Shown: piece after piece, positions 29,146 through 40,983 of the stretch
Layout: every line of letters begins with the position of its first letter
How positions within the stretch are numbered: position 1 is the stretch's first letter
NCBI RefSeq assembly: GCF_018320785.1
Contig: NC_054885.1
Span: 10,662,421-10,726,420, forward strand
DNA from: Cheilinus undulatus
Taxonomy: Eukaryota > Chordata > Actinopteri > Labriformes > Labridae
Direction: 5' to 3'
DNA length: 64,000 bases
Position numbers and translations under genes: made by a program
The notes under the pieces: model-generated
Database searches by the model: none
What the model was told of the DNA's origin: nothing
The model's input: the letters and a program-made list of their open reading frames with translations, nothing else

Positions 29146-32100
29146 CTAAGACAGCAGCAGCGAGACAAGACGATAATGATGATGGGAACCTAGATTGTTG
29201 TATAATTAACTGTACTAAGTTTTATCTCAAAATCAAGATTGTCAGTTTTCTAGTTTGTGATTCCTCTAAACATCCAACAAATTAAAAGAAAGTTGTGGAC
29301 CTGTCATTCAAGTCACATACGGAGATTCTTAGATTTTCCATTGGGCTTGTAAATCACAGTACATGAGAAAAGAGAGGGGTAATCCAAATTTAACAGTAAA
29401 TTTATTTGAGAAGTTAACTGCCTGTCTTTGTTTTAATATTTTAAATTTGTATTCAAATACAGTAGCAAATCATACAGTGCAGAAAATGTTAGGTTAATCT
29501 GCAGATTATTTCTCCCTAACAAGTGATGTCTTTAAATACCTTTTGTCGTATGACTCATAGTATGAAACCCAAAGATTTTCAAAAGGCTTTAATGAAACAT
29601 TAATGTAATATGTTCAAAATGCTGGAATGACTATCTTTAATTAGAAGTTAGAACATATAAAGGATTGAATCTACTTTCAGAATTGTTATACCATTTAGGT
29701 TTAATCCCTTGTGTAACTCTCTAACCCATTTTTATGACTCTAAAGGATAACTAAACTCCAAGACCACTTTTTCTCAGCTCAAAACTCTATTGATGGCAGT
29801 ATTAAGAAGTGTTTCTGGTAAATTTAGTTTCAAATCTCAATATCTGAGGATCCATTACTTAAATACTGCATATTTTAGTAGAAGATAGAAAGGTTTCCGT
29901 TCAAATCCTTTGTAATTTAAAAAAAAAACAAAAACACACAACCGTTAACTTTAGTGGCAGCAGTCAACAGCTGAAAATTGCAGGGGCAGCAAATATTTTT
30001 ATGGTAACAGCGGGCTGCACCAATCGGCAATGTCGCTGTTATACTTTAGGATTATGGGTAGTGTGGCTGTATGTATGAATATATACACTCAAGTAGCTTG
30101 TGGTAAGTCTACCTTAAATGATTAAAATATTATGGCCCAATGACAGCTGGGCCATAAAGCTCACACTGGTTCTCTATCAGAACCAGTGTGAGCTTTTCAA
30201 CAACTAACCAACCATCCTCTGGGGCGGTTTGCATCTTCAACCACTCAAAGACAGTCCCTCACCTCCTCTGCCCCAATATGTCCTTGGCATTTGCTGTCTT
30301 ACTGTCTGTGACGATGGTTCAAACAGATAAAGCTCTAGACCGTCGAGATTATGGCCTACAGGAGACTCTGGGAGAGAAAATGACATTTTTGTTAGAATAT
30401 TGTCCTTGTTTCTCCACAAGTGAACCTCAGTGAAATTCAAGGATTTAGTTACCTTTTAAAGTCCTGGAGACCTCCATCTTTTGACCTTACTTAGACAAAA
30501 AAAATCTTTCAGCATCTTTGTTCATGGTAAACAGGTCTCTGTACGATTTAAAACCAGACCTTTTTCAGTTTGGTTTTATATATAAGGTCAGGACTGACAA
30601 CTTTTCACTTAAGAGCTGCTATACTCTAAAACACAACACTCCTACTAAACAGATGGTTCTATGAAGGTTGGGCATCTGTGGTTATTGATGAATCCTAATC
30701 ATACCTTAAACATCATGAAAAAAAGAACATTTAACACATTTCAAGACAATAGCTTTTTTTCTGTTTTTCTTAAACAGCGTTGTAAACTGAAACTGAGCCA
30801 AAGTAAATCCTACAGCTCCTTCACATACAGGAAGCAAACTGTAAAATTAGTCTGTCTTTTACTGGAACTTCAGCCAAGTGTCAAAACTATTTGGACTTGT
30901 GCCAGTATCACACCTGTCAAGTCGAAAACTGATCAGTTGAGATGCTAATTTTGCTCTCGATATATTTGCTTTCCATTTTGCCTCTGGTTGTAAATGTTTT
31001 ACTCTACTCTGTATCTGCTCCTGTGAAAAGATCTTATCATGAAAATGCATTTTTGTAAACGAGGCCTCTGTCTGGGAAGATTTCTTCAGTATTTTTGTTT
31101 CTGTCGTGACATTACTCTAATAATGTGTGTATTATTTATGAATATTTGTTATTTCCCCAGTGAAGTTTAAATGAAAGTGTTGACAAAAAAAATTCTGTCT
31201 GTTTTTGTATTTCACATCCTTTTTACATCAGTCAGGTCTCTCATTATACAAGGTGTTTATTGTAAATGAGGTTTGCTCTAACAGTGACATAAAGTTTTTC
31301 TTAAACATATACTGAATCCTTTAGGTGTCAGATCGAACAAATGAAAGAAAAATGAACAATTTAGTTTGCAGCGAAGGAGTTTCTTTCTTGTCTACAGGCT
31401 GCTTGGTTGAGGCATTCACTGTTTGATCAATGTGACAGCTACTCCTGTTCACACTTGGAAGCAGTCCAAGCTTACTGACTCAGCAGTATTTTGGCATTTA
31501 CCATCCCAGGTCTTTGCATTCTGGGAAAAAAATAGAGAATTCAGCAAAGTTTAACAGCAATTTCGATGAGGACTGTCAAATGATTTAAAGATTTAATAGC
31601 GATTAATCCCAGATTTTCTGTAATCACATTTAATCTCAGTTTTTCCACATTTTTAATTCCACTGTTTGCTTTTTAAACTGGTTTTGTTCAACTCGGGATT
31701 TATGCTCTTTCATCAACTTAGGGTAATTAACTTCTTGTTTAATTGCTTGCTTCTTTGGTTGCTTTTATTTTGAAAGAAAAAAGGAATTTTGGTGAGACTG
31801 AAGATTTTTGCATCAATTTAACAACGTAAAGAGGAACTTGTGATGGAGTGAAAAGGAAACAAGGTAAATGTCTAATAACCCAAGGTCTAGATGATTTACT
31901 TGTCCACTAAACTGTCTGAGTTTTTAGAAGTGAAATGAGACATTGAGGAGTTTAGACGTTCCAGGAGCCACACAAAATGTGATACATGTATGCCAAAAAA
32001 TAACATCAAATGTAAAAGTTTAGATTGTTCAAATTGATATAAAAAAAAAAACTCCACACAAAGTTTTTCTTATCAAGAGACCTTTTCATGATTTTAGTAA

Positions 32101-34440
32101 GTGCAACCAAATCTATTTTTGGCATCCTCAAAGCAGACAGAGCTCCCCGGACCGCAGGTTGGGAACCAGTGAACTAGGCAAGCAAGACAAACGTAATAAG
32201 AATGAGACCAATTTGGTAGCAATGTCTTGGTCCACACACTCAAGATGGTTTAAAAAATGTCAAAGGCCTTTAATTCACAGAGCTAGAAGCTTTGAAAATA
32301 CATCAACATGAATCAGCTTGCACCTCCTTCAGAAAAAAAAAATGTTTGCATATTTTTCAGCACAAGGTGGATCACCAATCAGTCTTTTTTAAGAAAGTAC
32401 CATTTCTTATCACACAGCGTGATGTGGGGTGTAACAAAACTACATTAAAATAGTTCCTGTTGGCTGCCTTTGCATGCGTGCTTCCTTGTAGAGTCTGCAG
32501 CCAACAAAGGACTCTAAAGCCTCTGACTCCACACATTATTTGCATGTTGTTCCAACTGCAGGTGAGCAGTGAACATGAACTCAGAACAGCAGAACATGAA
32601 ATCACACCACTGCATATAAAACCAGGGTAGCTTTCCAATAGAGTCAGTTTAAAGCAGCTATTGTTGTTTTGATAAGTGCCTGTGGCATATTAAGATAAGT
32701 GAGTGATTAATATCACAATGCTCATATTGTGATGAGACTTATGAAGGCTTCACTCTTACTGATATTTTGGAAAATTTATATTGACAAAGCTTTCATAATT
32801 GGTTATGAAACTCATTGGCAGAAACATAAATCAGGTGTATTTTGATTAAAACAAAATGCATTTTTCTCTTTTCCAATCTGTTTTGATGTTCAGCCCTTGC
32901 TTTTTTTACATTTGAAATAAAGGGACATTCTTTTGTGAAACTATTTGTAATTTCAAATTAACTTATCACAGTTTTCGCTGATCTAAAGTTTTGCAACTTT
33001 TGTACACAGCAACTTTTTTGTGGTTTGAATTGGATTTCTCGGCTATGTAGTGGATTACATTGAAATTTTGTTCATCCTGTCAAATTCTTTATGTCTTTGT
33101 CTGGGTTTTTTTTTTTTATGGTTCTTATTTATTTGTGCACAAATAAAACGGTTAAAATGAGATGGAAATATATCGTACATGCACACATGAAATGCACAGG
33201 TAGGACAAAAGAAACCCTGAATGGCTTATAAATGGATCCCATTAAGGATTTAAGACAAGGTGTCTTGTTCTTTATTTGCATTGGATAAATATTACCTAGG
33301 GACCTCTGGTAGTTTGTCATGATCACGCAGGATGTATTTGTTTTTAATCCCTGTAATTTGCAGAGCAAAAATTCCAGGGCAAGTGACCGACCATATTTCA
33401 GTGCACACAGAGATCCAAAGGTAATTCTAATCCAGTTCGAACAGGCATCTCTGTAATTTAGGGTGGTAATATTTTTATTTTTATTTTTTACAGTCCAGGA
33501 GGCTTTTTGTGAACTTCACTCTAATTGAAAAAAATGTCAGAGGCTTACACAGAGGCTTATGTGTAAAAATGTCTATTTACTCAATTTATGCTGTTCAAAT
33601 TTACATGCACACACTGTTGATCTGCAGCAGCTGATCTACACGAGGAAGGTTGTTGTGGATGTGTAAAAAATCCAAAATGAATAGAGCACAGAATAACACC
33701 AAGTGCATAAAACTAAAATCACAGCATTTTTTCCCAACTTTTTAGGACACATGATGTGTGCTTTTTCCAGTTGATCTTGTCATTGATGATGCAGTAAATA
33801 CCCACATTATACTAATTGCTTTTTTAAAGCTTGCTAGTCTTCTATCCTAGCTAAGGTAACAATAGACCTGCCTACTTTAAGTTAATTAAATACTTTATCA
33901 TTTCACTTGGGTAGATTTATAGAGCATTAATTTAACTTAAGTAAATTTTAACAACATAACTGCGTTTACTTGAGTACAGTAGTCCTATACTTTTTCCACA
34001 AATGTTTATCTCAAACCATGGCTCTTTTCAAGCACATGTGTTTTGGTCTTTATCAAAACTATTAAATTTTTATGACAGGGGTGTCACGGTGCTACCTCGT
34101 GCCCTCTAAACCGAGTACAGCATGCATGCATTAATGTAACAGCCTTTCTTTCAATACATCAAGCTGGCTGAGAGGTCTGTGTCATGTTAGCATAGCATTG
34201 CTAGCAAACAGCTACTTAGTTTAAAAAGCTCTTTCTGACAAACTAAAGCATATGAAACTGATTCAAGTATTGCTTGTTCAAGTCAAATAAACAGACATGA
34301 ATGCTGTTTTAACCCAAAAACACATTTATTCATAACTAGGGATGTCGAAGTGGATATGTTTGTTCACCTATTGCTCCATGTGTCTTCTTGTGCTTAGATA
34401 CTGAAACTATGAAGTGAACAGAATAGAAGCCTGCCTTTGA
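29146..34440. other. Intergenic region downstream of fus
   Basis: No gene recognised. Noted: a perfect 18-bp-arm hairpin at 30156-30196; around 31570-31660 a 'taatagcgattaatccc' word typical of fish repeats; near 32150-32170 a 'ggttgggaaccagtg' hAT-like terminus. The open frames are short and without resemblance to protein families. Confidence 0.5.
30156..30196. repeat. Perfect 18-bp inverted repeat (hairpin)
   Basis: The left arm 30156-30173 (aaagctcacactggttct) is the exact reverse complement of 30179-30196, separated by ctatc. A further small palindrome (tggccc/gggcca) lies just upstream at about 30132-30154. Function unknown. Confidence 0.85.
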
Positions 34441-34985
34441 CTTATATAGAGGTGTGCTGGGTGTAAGGCACCAAGCGTGGTGGAGTTGGAGGTGTGTTTT
34501 TATGGCAAACAGAAGTAAATGTCTTGTTTTAAATGAAATGTGAACATGTAACTTACCTTTGGTATTGTGTATGATAATATGAATTTGTTTGGTAAATGTT
34601 TATTCATTTAGCAGTCGTTCATTGTGTCTAGTAGAGTTAACTGATTTCAGCTTAGTCCTTTGGTATTGGTACCTTCCCCTCACTCCTATATAAGAGGAGG
34701 CTGGAGGCCTTCTGAGGTCGTTGGTCATCGGTGGTTGGTGTCAGAGCTGTTGGATTGTGAGAGCCATTTAAAGTGAAACAAAGTGTGTGCAGAGCTGCAG
34801 CAGAGCATTGTATAGAGCTCAGTCTTCTTTTGTGTTCACATTTTTTCCTCTTTGCAAGTTTTTAGAATTATTTTTCTCCATGCTTGCACTGTAAATACCA
34901 ATGCACATTTTTTCACTGTAAACAAATTCACCTGGACTGCATTTTTTGGAACCTTTGACTCCTTTTTGAACCTAACCCACTAGGC
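34440..34985 (+). mobile_element. Possible LTR-retrotransposon LTR fragment
   Basis: A TATA-like ctatataag at about 34687 is followed by a GC-richer 'ggtcgttggtcatcggtggttgg' region and a T-rich tail, resembling the promoter and R/U5 part of a fish gypsy-type LTR. No internal retroelement coding sequence lies beside it and the exact ends were not found, so the call is tentative. Confidence 0.3.
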
Positions 34986-34993
34986 CATCCTTA

Positions 34994-35499
34994 CAAGGGG
35001 TGTCCAGACTTTTTCCACTGAGGGCCACAAGTATATAAGGATGTTGGAGCCGCTTTTATATACTGCACCTTGAGGATATTAAAGTTATAAACCATATAAT
35101 GTAGATTAAGATTTTCTTAGTGATTGAGTATGCTCACATGGCTGCTTAGTGGTTGACAAGGCAAACAGCCAATCAATTTAAGAATTTTGGGAAGGCCAGT
35201 CAGATATCAGGCATTATAAATCAAGATAATGTTATTGATTTGGTTGCCAATATGTTCACCATTTACAGTGTAGTCACAAATAAAAAGAACATCAATAAAT
35301 TCTTCTTATTAAAATGTTTGTGTACAGATTTAGCATGGTTGCACTGCCTGCACTGAACTAAGAAGTACAATAAAATCAAACAAAAGCTTCATGATCTAAT
35401 GTGGGACATATTTCATTTTATATTCATAATTTGCCGTGGGCCAATCAAAAGTGGACCGTGGCCTCATTTGGCCCCCAGGCCATAGTTTAGACACCCCTG
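34994..35499. mobile_element. Non-autonomous hAT-type element
   Basis: The left end caaggggtgtccagactttt and the right end tttagacacccctg are imperfect inverted repeats of the CAGGGGTGTCCAAACT type known from hAT elements. The interior is AT-rich with a 'ggcctcatttggcccccagg' block near the right end and no coding capacity. No convincing 8-bp target duplication was seen. A diverged relative may lie at about 42128-42200. Confidence 0.6.
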
Positions 35500-36370
35500 A
35501 TTTATGAGCAAGTAAATGTATACGCTCATACTGATGTGGTTCACAAAGCTAATCCCCAGTTCAGTTTATAGCAGAAATTCTGCTAAGACATTAAATGTCT
35601 CTTAATCCTGATATTCTGTGTGTTTTCTTTTGGTCAGCTGTTGAGGTGCAATTCTAACAGGAACTATTTATGGTTCTTGCAGATAAAATGTAAAATTCTG
35701 GGGCAGTGGTTCCTAGCCTCTATTTCCCTTGAAGCCCTCTCCATAATTATCTAAAACAATGGAAAAATGATCCTTGTATAAACTATTTTTATTTCATGTT
35801 TTTAGTTGATACGTGCAAATAAATTTTGTCAGCCTCAGAACAGACAGAGCCTTGTGCCCCAGGGGACCTTTTAATAACCTAGACATGTCCTTGTCTTGTT
35901 TTTTTTTTCTATCTGATCATCTGTCCCCATCGGTCTTACTGGTTAATCCAGCTTTCATTTTGTTGCCTTCAAGTCATTTCCCGATGCCGTGTTGATTCGA
36001 TGACACATAGCTGTACTTTAACGGTAGGAGCTGACTTCCTCGATGAACTGAAGAAATTTTTGAAGTCTTCAACTTGAAGATCCGGTTTGCTGTGCATACG
36101 AAAATGCCTTTCCCATTCCTGGAAAAAATGACTGATGAATTGTCACCCTGTGAAAATACCCACATGCACAGGCGTGCACGTAGGTGTAATCTAAAATAAA
36201 TCAAACACACCATACCTCATAAACATACTCACTAGACCTATGTTAAATGTTGACCCCCTTAGAAGTTTTTATTATTTCTTTGTTCTTTTGAGTTACAGGA
36301 CATTTATTGACACTGATCAACAAAACTTAATTGTAAAATTAATACAGATTGCCTAAATAAGATTATTTAC
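35500..36370. other. Intergenic, with repeat termini
   Basis: At 35705-35870 there is a 'cagtggttcctagcct' hAT-like left terminus and related words. Nothing else recognisable was seen and there is no gene. Confidence 0.4.
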
Positions 36371-36379
36371 CCACCTTTA

Positions 36380-36850
36380 TTGCATCCAGGGGCAGGAATC
36401 CAGACGAGAGTGTTACCAGTCCATTATATTAGCAGGCATATACTTTTTTGTATTCAACCATCTCTTAGACTTTAACTCTGCTTTGGACACACTTTTGACA
36501 CTGTAGATCATGTCAGAAAGTTTTTTTATTATTATTATTCAGAAAAGGCAACTCTGTCCTGTGGTGTAGCTCAAGGATCCATCTTTGGTCCCATCTTAAT
36601 TCCACTTTACATGCTTGCCCCAGGCCATGTTACCAGACAGTTTCAGGTAGTCTCTTATCATTGTTATGCTGATGATACTCAATTGTATGTGTCTTTAAGC
36701 CCAATGAGATTCACAAATGCATCATTTTTCTCATCCGTCTGACTGGCAAAAAGGATTGGTTGAGTGACAACTCTTCAATTAAACACTCAAAAACAGAAGT
36801 CCTTGTCATCGCTCTTAACAGCGTTGCCTGCGGGGTTCTTAAGTCTGAGA
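36380..36850 (+). pseudogene. L2/Rex-like LINE reverse-transcriptase fragment
   Basis: The plus-strand translation gives decayed RT blocks in order: a LD.(N/S)ALDT-like segment, a 'CGVAQGSIFGPI' block (about 36560-36600), and HCYADDTQLYVSL around the catalytic YADD at 36665-36676. Frameshifts and stops occur between blocks, so it is a dead fragment of a non-LTR retrotransposon. Confidence 0.75.
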
Positions 36851-38210
36851 ATCTCTTAGCTTCTGTGTAATGGAATAAAAAAAAACACCTTTTCAAATTG
36901 ACTTTGAACTAGTTTGATTTTTTGAATCTTCAAAGGGGAAAAGGTTTAATTGTCCTGTGTTACGATTTCCATTTCTTTCAGCTAAGTCCACAGCTTTCAG
37001 CTCCTGTACAGCTGTGTGGCTCTTTCAGTATCATCTGTTTTTACTTTATAGAGTTTGCACATCTACTAGCTACAGTTTAGTAGTTTAGCTCTTGGTCTCC
37101 GGTGATTAATGTGAGACAGTCGACGAATCGCTCTGCCATCATCCACCTAACAGAGAAGAAAAGCGGTTAAAAAGTGGCACCAATTGTTTTGCTTATTGGA
37201 AGTAATCCCCAAAAACTTTCATGTACTTTTTCAACAACTTATAGTGACTATTTTAAGAGACTATTTCAACTTTCCAACCAGGCTGTACTTCTAAACTGAC
37301 AGGCGCACAGACATTAACCATGACGTACCTTTTATGGTTTCTAAAGTTTTCCTTGTTACAAAATAGTGCCTATCTGATGAAACTGACAGTGGCCTGTGAC
37401 TCATCTGAAGTACAAATGTAGTTTTACTAGTTTTTCTTGAGTAGAAATCTGTCCTCATCTCCCGCACTCCTCACTGTGTCCTTTCAGAAACAGAAAAAAA
37501 AAAAAGGTCGAAGGCGAGACCGTGACAGTCAGCTACCCCGGATCACTTCAGCTGTGGCGTACGCCTCAAAACTTTGTCACAGAAAAAAGTCTGTATCGTC
37601 ATAATGAATGGTGCAGTGATGAATTCTGATCATGTCTGTAGGTTTTTCCAAAGTGCTGACCTTATTCTTCCACTTAAAATATCTTTCTGTTTTATGGCTA
37701 AGAATCTTTTGACTTGATTTTAAAAGACACTGAAGTTATTAAACTGCAGTATTAAATGTTGATGAGTCAAAATGACTCATCAAATTACCTTTCTTGTAAA
37801 GAGTTCTAGCTCATGTGATTTGTCTGGGAGCATTTAGATGTGGTTAGTCCAGTTTTTATTGAGTCTTGGCATTATGCTAAAAAAACAACAATCTGTCAAC
37901 CAGATGCCTTCCTGGAAACGATGGATGGAAAATTGGTTGTGGTTTAGCCACTATCAATAAGAAATAATCTGCTTGAGTCAAACAATTTTTAATGTTTAAC
38001 ATTTATCAAACATTTTACCATGCTGCAAAATGTAGTTTTTGATAACCCAAAATTAAACACATTAAAGCTGTTTGGTTTGTGGTTTCAAAACAGTAAAATT
38101 CTAAAAATTTCTATGATTGAAATAATGGCTTGGTAAGGATAACCTTTAAACTAATTTAAAGGTGTGGAACTGAAAATATGAATTCTGGCATGTTAGAGAC
38201 GTTTGACAAA
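36851..38210. other. Intergenic, no gene seen
   Basis: AT-rich sequence without supportable coding exons. The only structure noted is an 11-bp-arm palindrome at 37759-37783 made of two opposed AP-1-like sites (tgagtca, tgactca). Confidence 0.5.
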
Positions 38211-38211
38211 T

Positions 38212-38530
38212 ACAGTGCCGTGAAAAAGTATTTGCCCCCTTTCTGATTCCTAATTTTTTTGCATTGTTATCACTCTTAAATGTTTCGGACCATCAAACCA
38301 ATTTTTATATTTCACCGAGACAACCCAAGTAAATACAAAATTCAGTGTCTGAATGATTTTTTTATTTATAATGTGGGGGAAATATTCCACACCTATCTGG
38401 ACTTGTGTGAAAAAGTGCTTGCCCCCTGAACCTAATAACTGGTTATGCCACACTTGGCAGCATTAACTGAAATCAAGCATTTGTGATAACTGGTGATGAG
38501 TCTTTGGCATCACTGTGGAGGATGACCAGT
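38212..38530 (+). mobile_element. Tc1/mariner-type element fragment
   Basis: It begins with the TA-flanked terminus acagtgccgtgaaaaagtat followed by ttgccccc, a well-known fish Tc1/mariner-type end. It continues with the usual companions 'aaagtgcttgccccctgaac' and 'taataactggtt'. No transposase is preserved and the right end was not found. Confidence 0.65.
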
Positions 38531-40940
38531 ATACTTATTAACAAGCACCTCCTTTGACCCAGCTTCAAAGTATCAAACTTTCACTTCAAATCCTTGTATG
38601 AAAGTAAATTATTCTAACCCTTCTAACACCATAGTTTGAGACTAACCAAAAAGTGTTTTTGGTAGTGTTTTTTTTTAATCTTTATTCCATTACAAATTCA
38701 CTTAAAATCTATAAAAGTATTAATGGAGGAGATGCTAAAGTTCAAAGAGATTGCATTCAAGCTTTAAGGATGAGCCAATGTATTAAAGCCCCATAAATAT
38801 TTTTAAAACATGTCAGGAAGTGGAACAGGCGGTGAGTGTCAAATTTGAGAAGACCAGTGCAAGAATGTCACCAGGTGAGACGCCATGACTGTCAGTCTTG
38901 TTAAAGTTTGGGGGTGGGCACTGTGGTTCAACCTGGAACTTCATCTTTTGGACCAAAACCAAGTGCTGCCTTAACCATATCTGTCTGTGGAAACAGGAAA
39001 GTCTGGTCAACATTAACCTTTGTTCAGGTTTGTAAACAAAAGTAGCTAAAATAAGAGTCTGTTTCAAGGTAATCTGAGGAACTTTTAGTTTGTGTTTGCC
39101 CCTGTAGACAAAGCGGTTTAAGGCCATTTAAACGCATCAGTATGGATTTCATTCTGTTTCATAATAAGCTAAAACACTTCACATGAGCTTTAAAGCAATA
39201 TTATGTCATTTTCACCCTGAAATAACAACTTAATGCACATTCTGGTAGCTCTCTAATTTCTCATTGCAGGAAAAGGTGTCTCTTATTCTCCGAAGTGAGA
39301 CAAACACCTGTCTGTCATTTAAATATGTGGTGTGATCTGTTGAGAGAGTTGCCTCAGGCTTTATGACTCTAGGATTTACCTGTCTCACTACAACGATGAA
39401 CCTGAATGATTTGTTTGTTTTTCCAGAAGCATCAGCATCATTTGACCAGAGATGACCTGAACAGGTTTCTCTCCCTCTGATGACCGATTTGAGCCAAGAT
39501 CAACTTGAAGCTCTTGTACGGAACTTTGAGAGGCAATTTGTGGTTTCACTATAGATGTACTTTTAATCTCTTTACTGATCATGTTTTTTACATGTGTTAA
39601 AAAAATCTCATCCTACTTTCTACAGATTGACTGTTGGTGAGATATTAATATCTCAGTGCTGTTAATGATTTAGCTCAATTTTTCTTCCTGGTGATGTTCC
39701 TGGAAGAAAATCATGTGGAACTTTGTCCCAAGATGATGACCTACTTGGAAAAAACAAATGCAAGCAGTTCTTTTATGACTTTGACTTTCCATTTTCAAAT
39801 CCTCCACATCTTAATTTAATACATACTGTATGTAAAGGTGCTAATGACTGCAAAAGAACTCATCAGTTGAGTATCTCCAGCTTCATAAGGATAGTTTAAT
39901 AGTAGAAGTATAAAATTCACCTCTATTCTCAACCTTGTGTCGATTTCTGAAGGCGGGTGTAAATAAGATGCCATTTGAAGAAAGGGCTGTACAGGTAAAC
40001 TTTTGTTGTAAGCTTGAAGTAGATCCACTAAGTTTCACCTCTGGCTTATATGAATGAGTTCAAGATCACTGTTAGTATCTAGAGATACACCCTTCATTTT
40101 GTATCTGTGATTCTCAGTCTTCCATGTTAACCAGGAACTGGCTAAATGTGAACATGATAAGATAAGATAAAATATTCCTTTATTAGTCCCACAAGGGGAA
40201 ATTCCAAAAAATATATGAAATATATTTTATAAATATAATATATATATATATTTTAAAAAATCAATAATAAAAAATAATAAATATATATAAAAATGATGTA
40301 TGTTCTCGTTGTAGACAGTGGGTTTCTGACGTTTCTCCAGATTTTACTGTCAAGTAGGACGGCCAGCAAGGGCAGTCTCGACAGTGTGCAGGCATTTGCC
40401 TGCAGTTTTTTGAAGTATTTCTTCGTCTCTGATGCCCCTTTCTTGTGGCAAGATGTAAGTTTTTGTACTTCTCTATCGTATCCGCCATTAAGATAATAGG
40501 GATTGTATTGAAACATATGATATTGAAAAGTATCAAAAATGTTAACAGTCTTACTACAGTATGCTCTGCTTCATGTATTTTAGTGTCACAGTAAAAGTAC
40601 AATAATATAACCTTTAAAGTACTATGTTGTCCATGGGTTCATGTTTTTGCATTATTGAGTGAAAGTACATTGCTATTCTAAGCTTCATGAAGTTAAAGTG
40701 CTGTTTGTAGAGTAATTGAAGGAGAAAGAAGAAAAGTTTTGATTTAGTAATATCTTTTAATCCAGTCTTTATTCTTCCCATGAGAGCACTCTTTAATAGA
40801 AGAGAGGAAGGCATGTGTTTGACTTGTGGTGAAGATGATAAGCAGTGAGGTGTTGGGTGTGTCATTGAACAGGTGACTGCGCTTGTCAGTGAGGCAGAGA
40901 GGTGTGTTTGTGTTGGAGGCAGAGAGGGAGGGCAGATGAA
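38531..40940. other. Intergenic upstream of gene B
   Basis: No gene recognised. At about 40155-40205 there is a gataagataagataaaat...ttattagtcccacaag motif typical of fish dispersed repeats, followed by an (AT)n stretch (40210-40300). Confidence 0.5.
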
Positions 40941-40943
40941 GCT

Positions 40944-40983
40944 TATATATACCTGAGCAGACCTGGCGATATGGACTTCAGTT
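40944..40983 (+). promoter_or_regulatory. TATA box and short 5' UTR of gene B
   Basis: A tatatata at 40944-40951 lies about 33 bases before the start codon at 40984. Initiation about 25-30 bases downstream of the TATA box would leave a leader of only about 10 nt, so either the leader is very short or a different start site is used. TATA use contrasts with the CpG promoter of fus and fits tissue-restricted expression. Confidence 0.5.
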
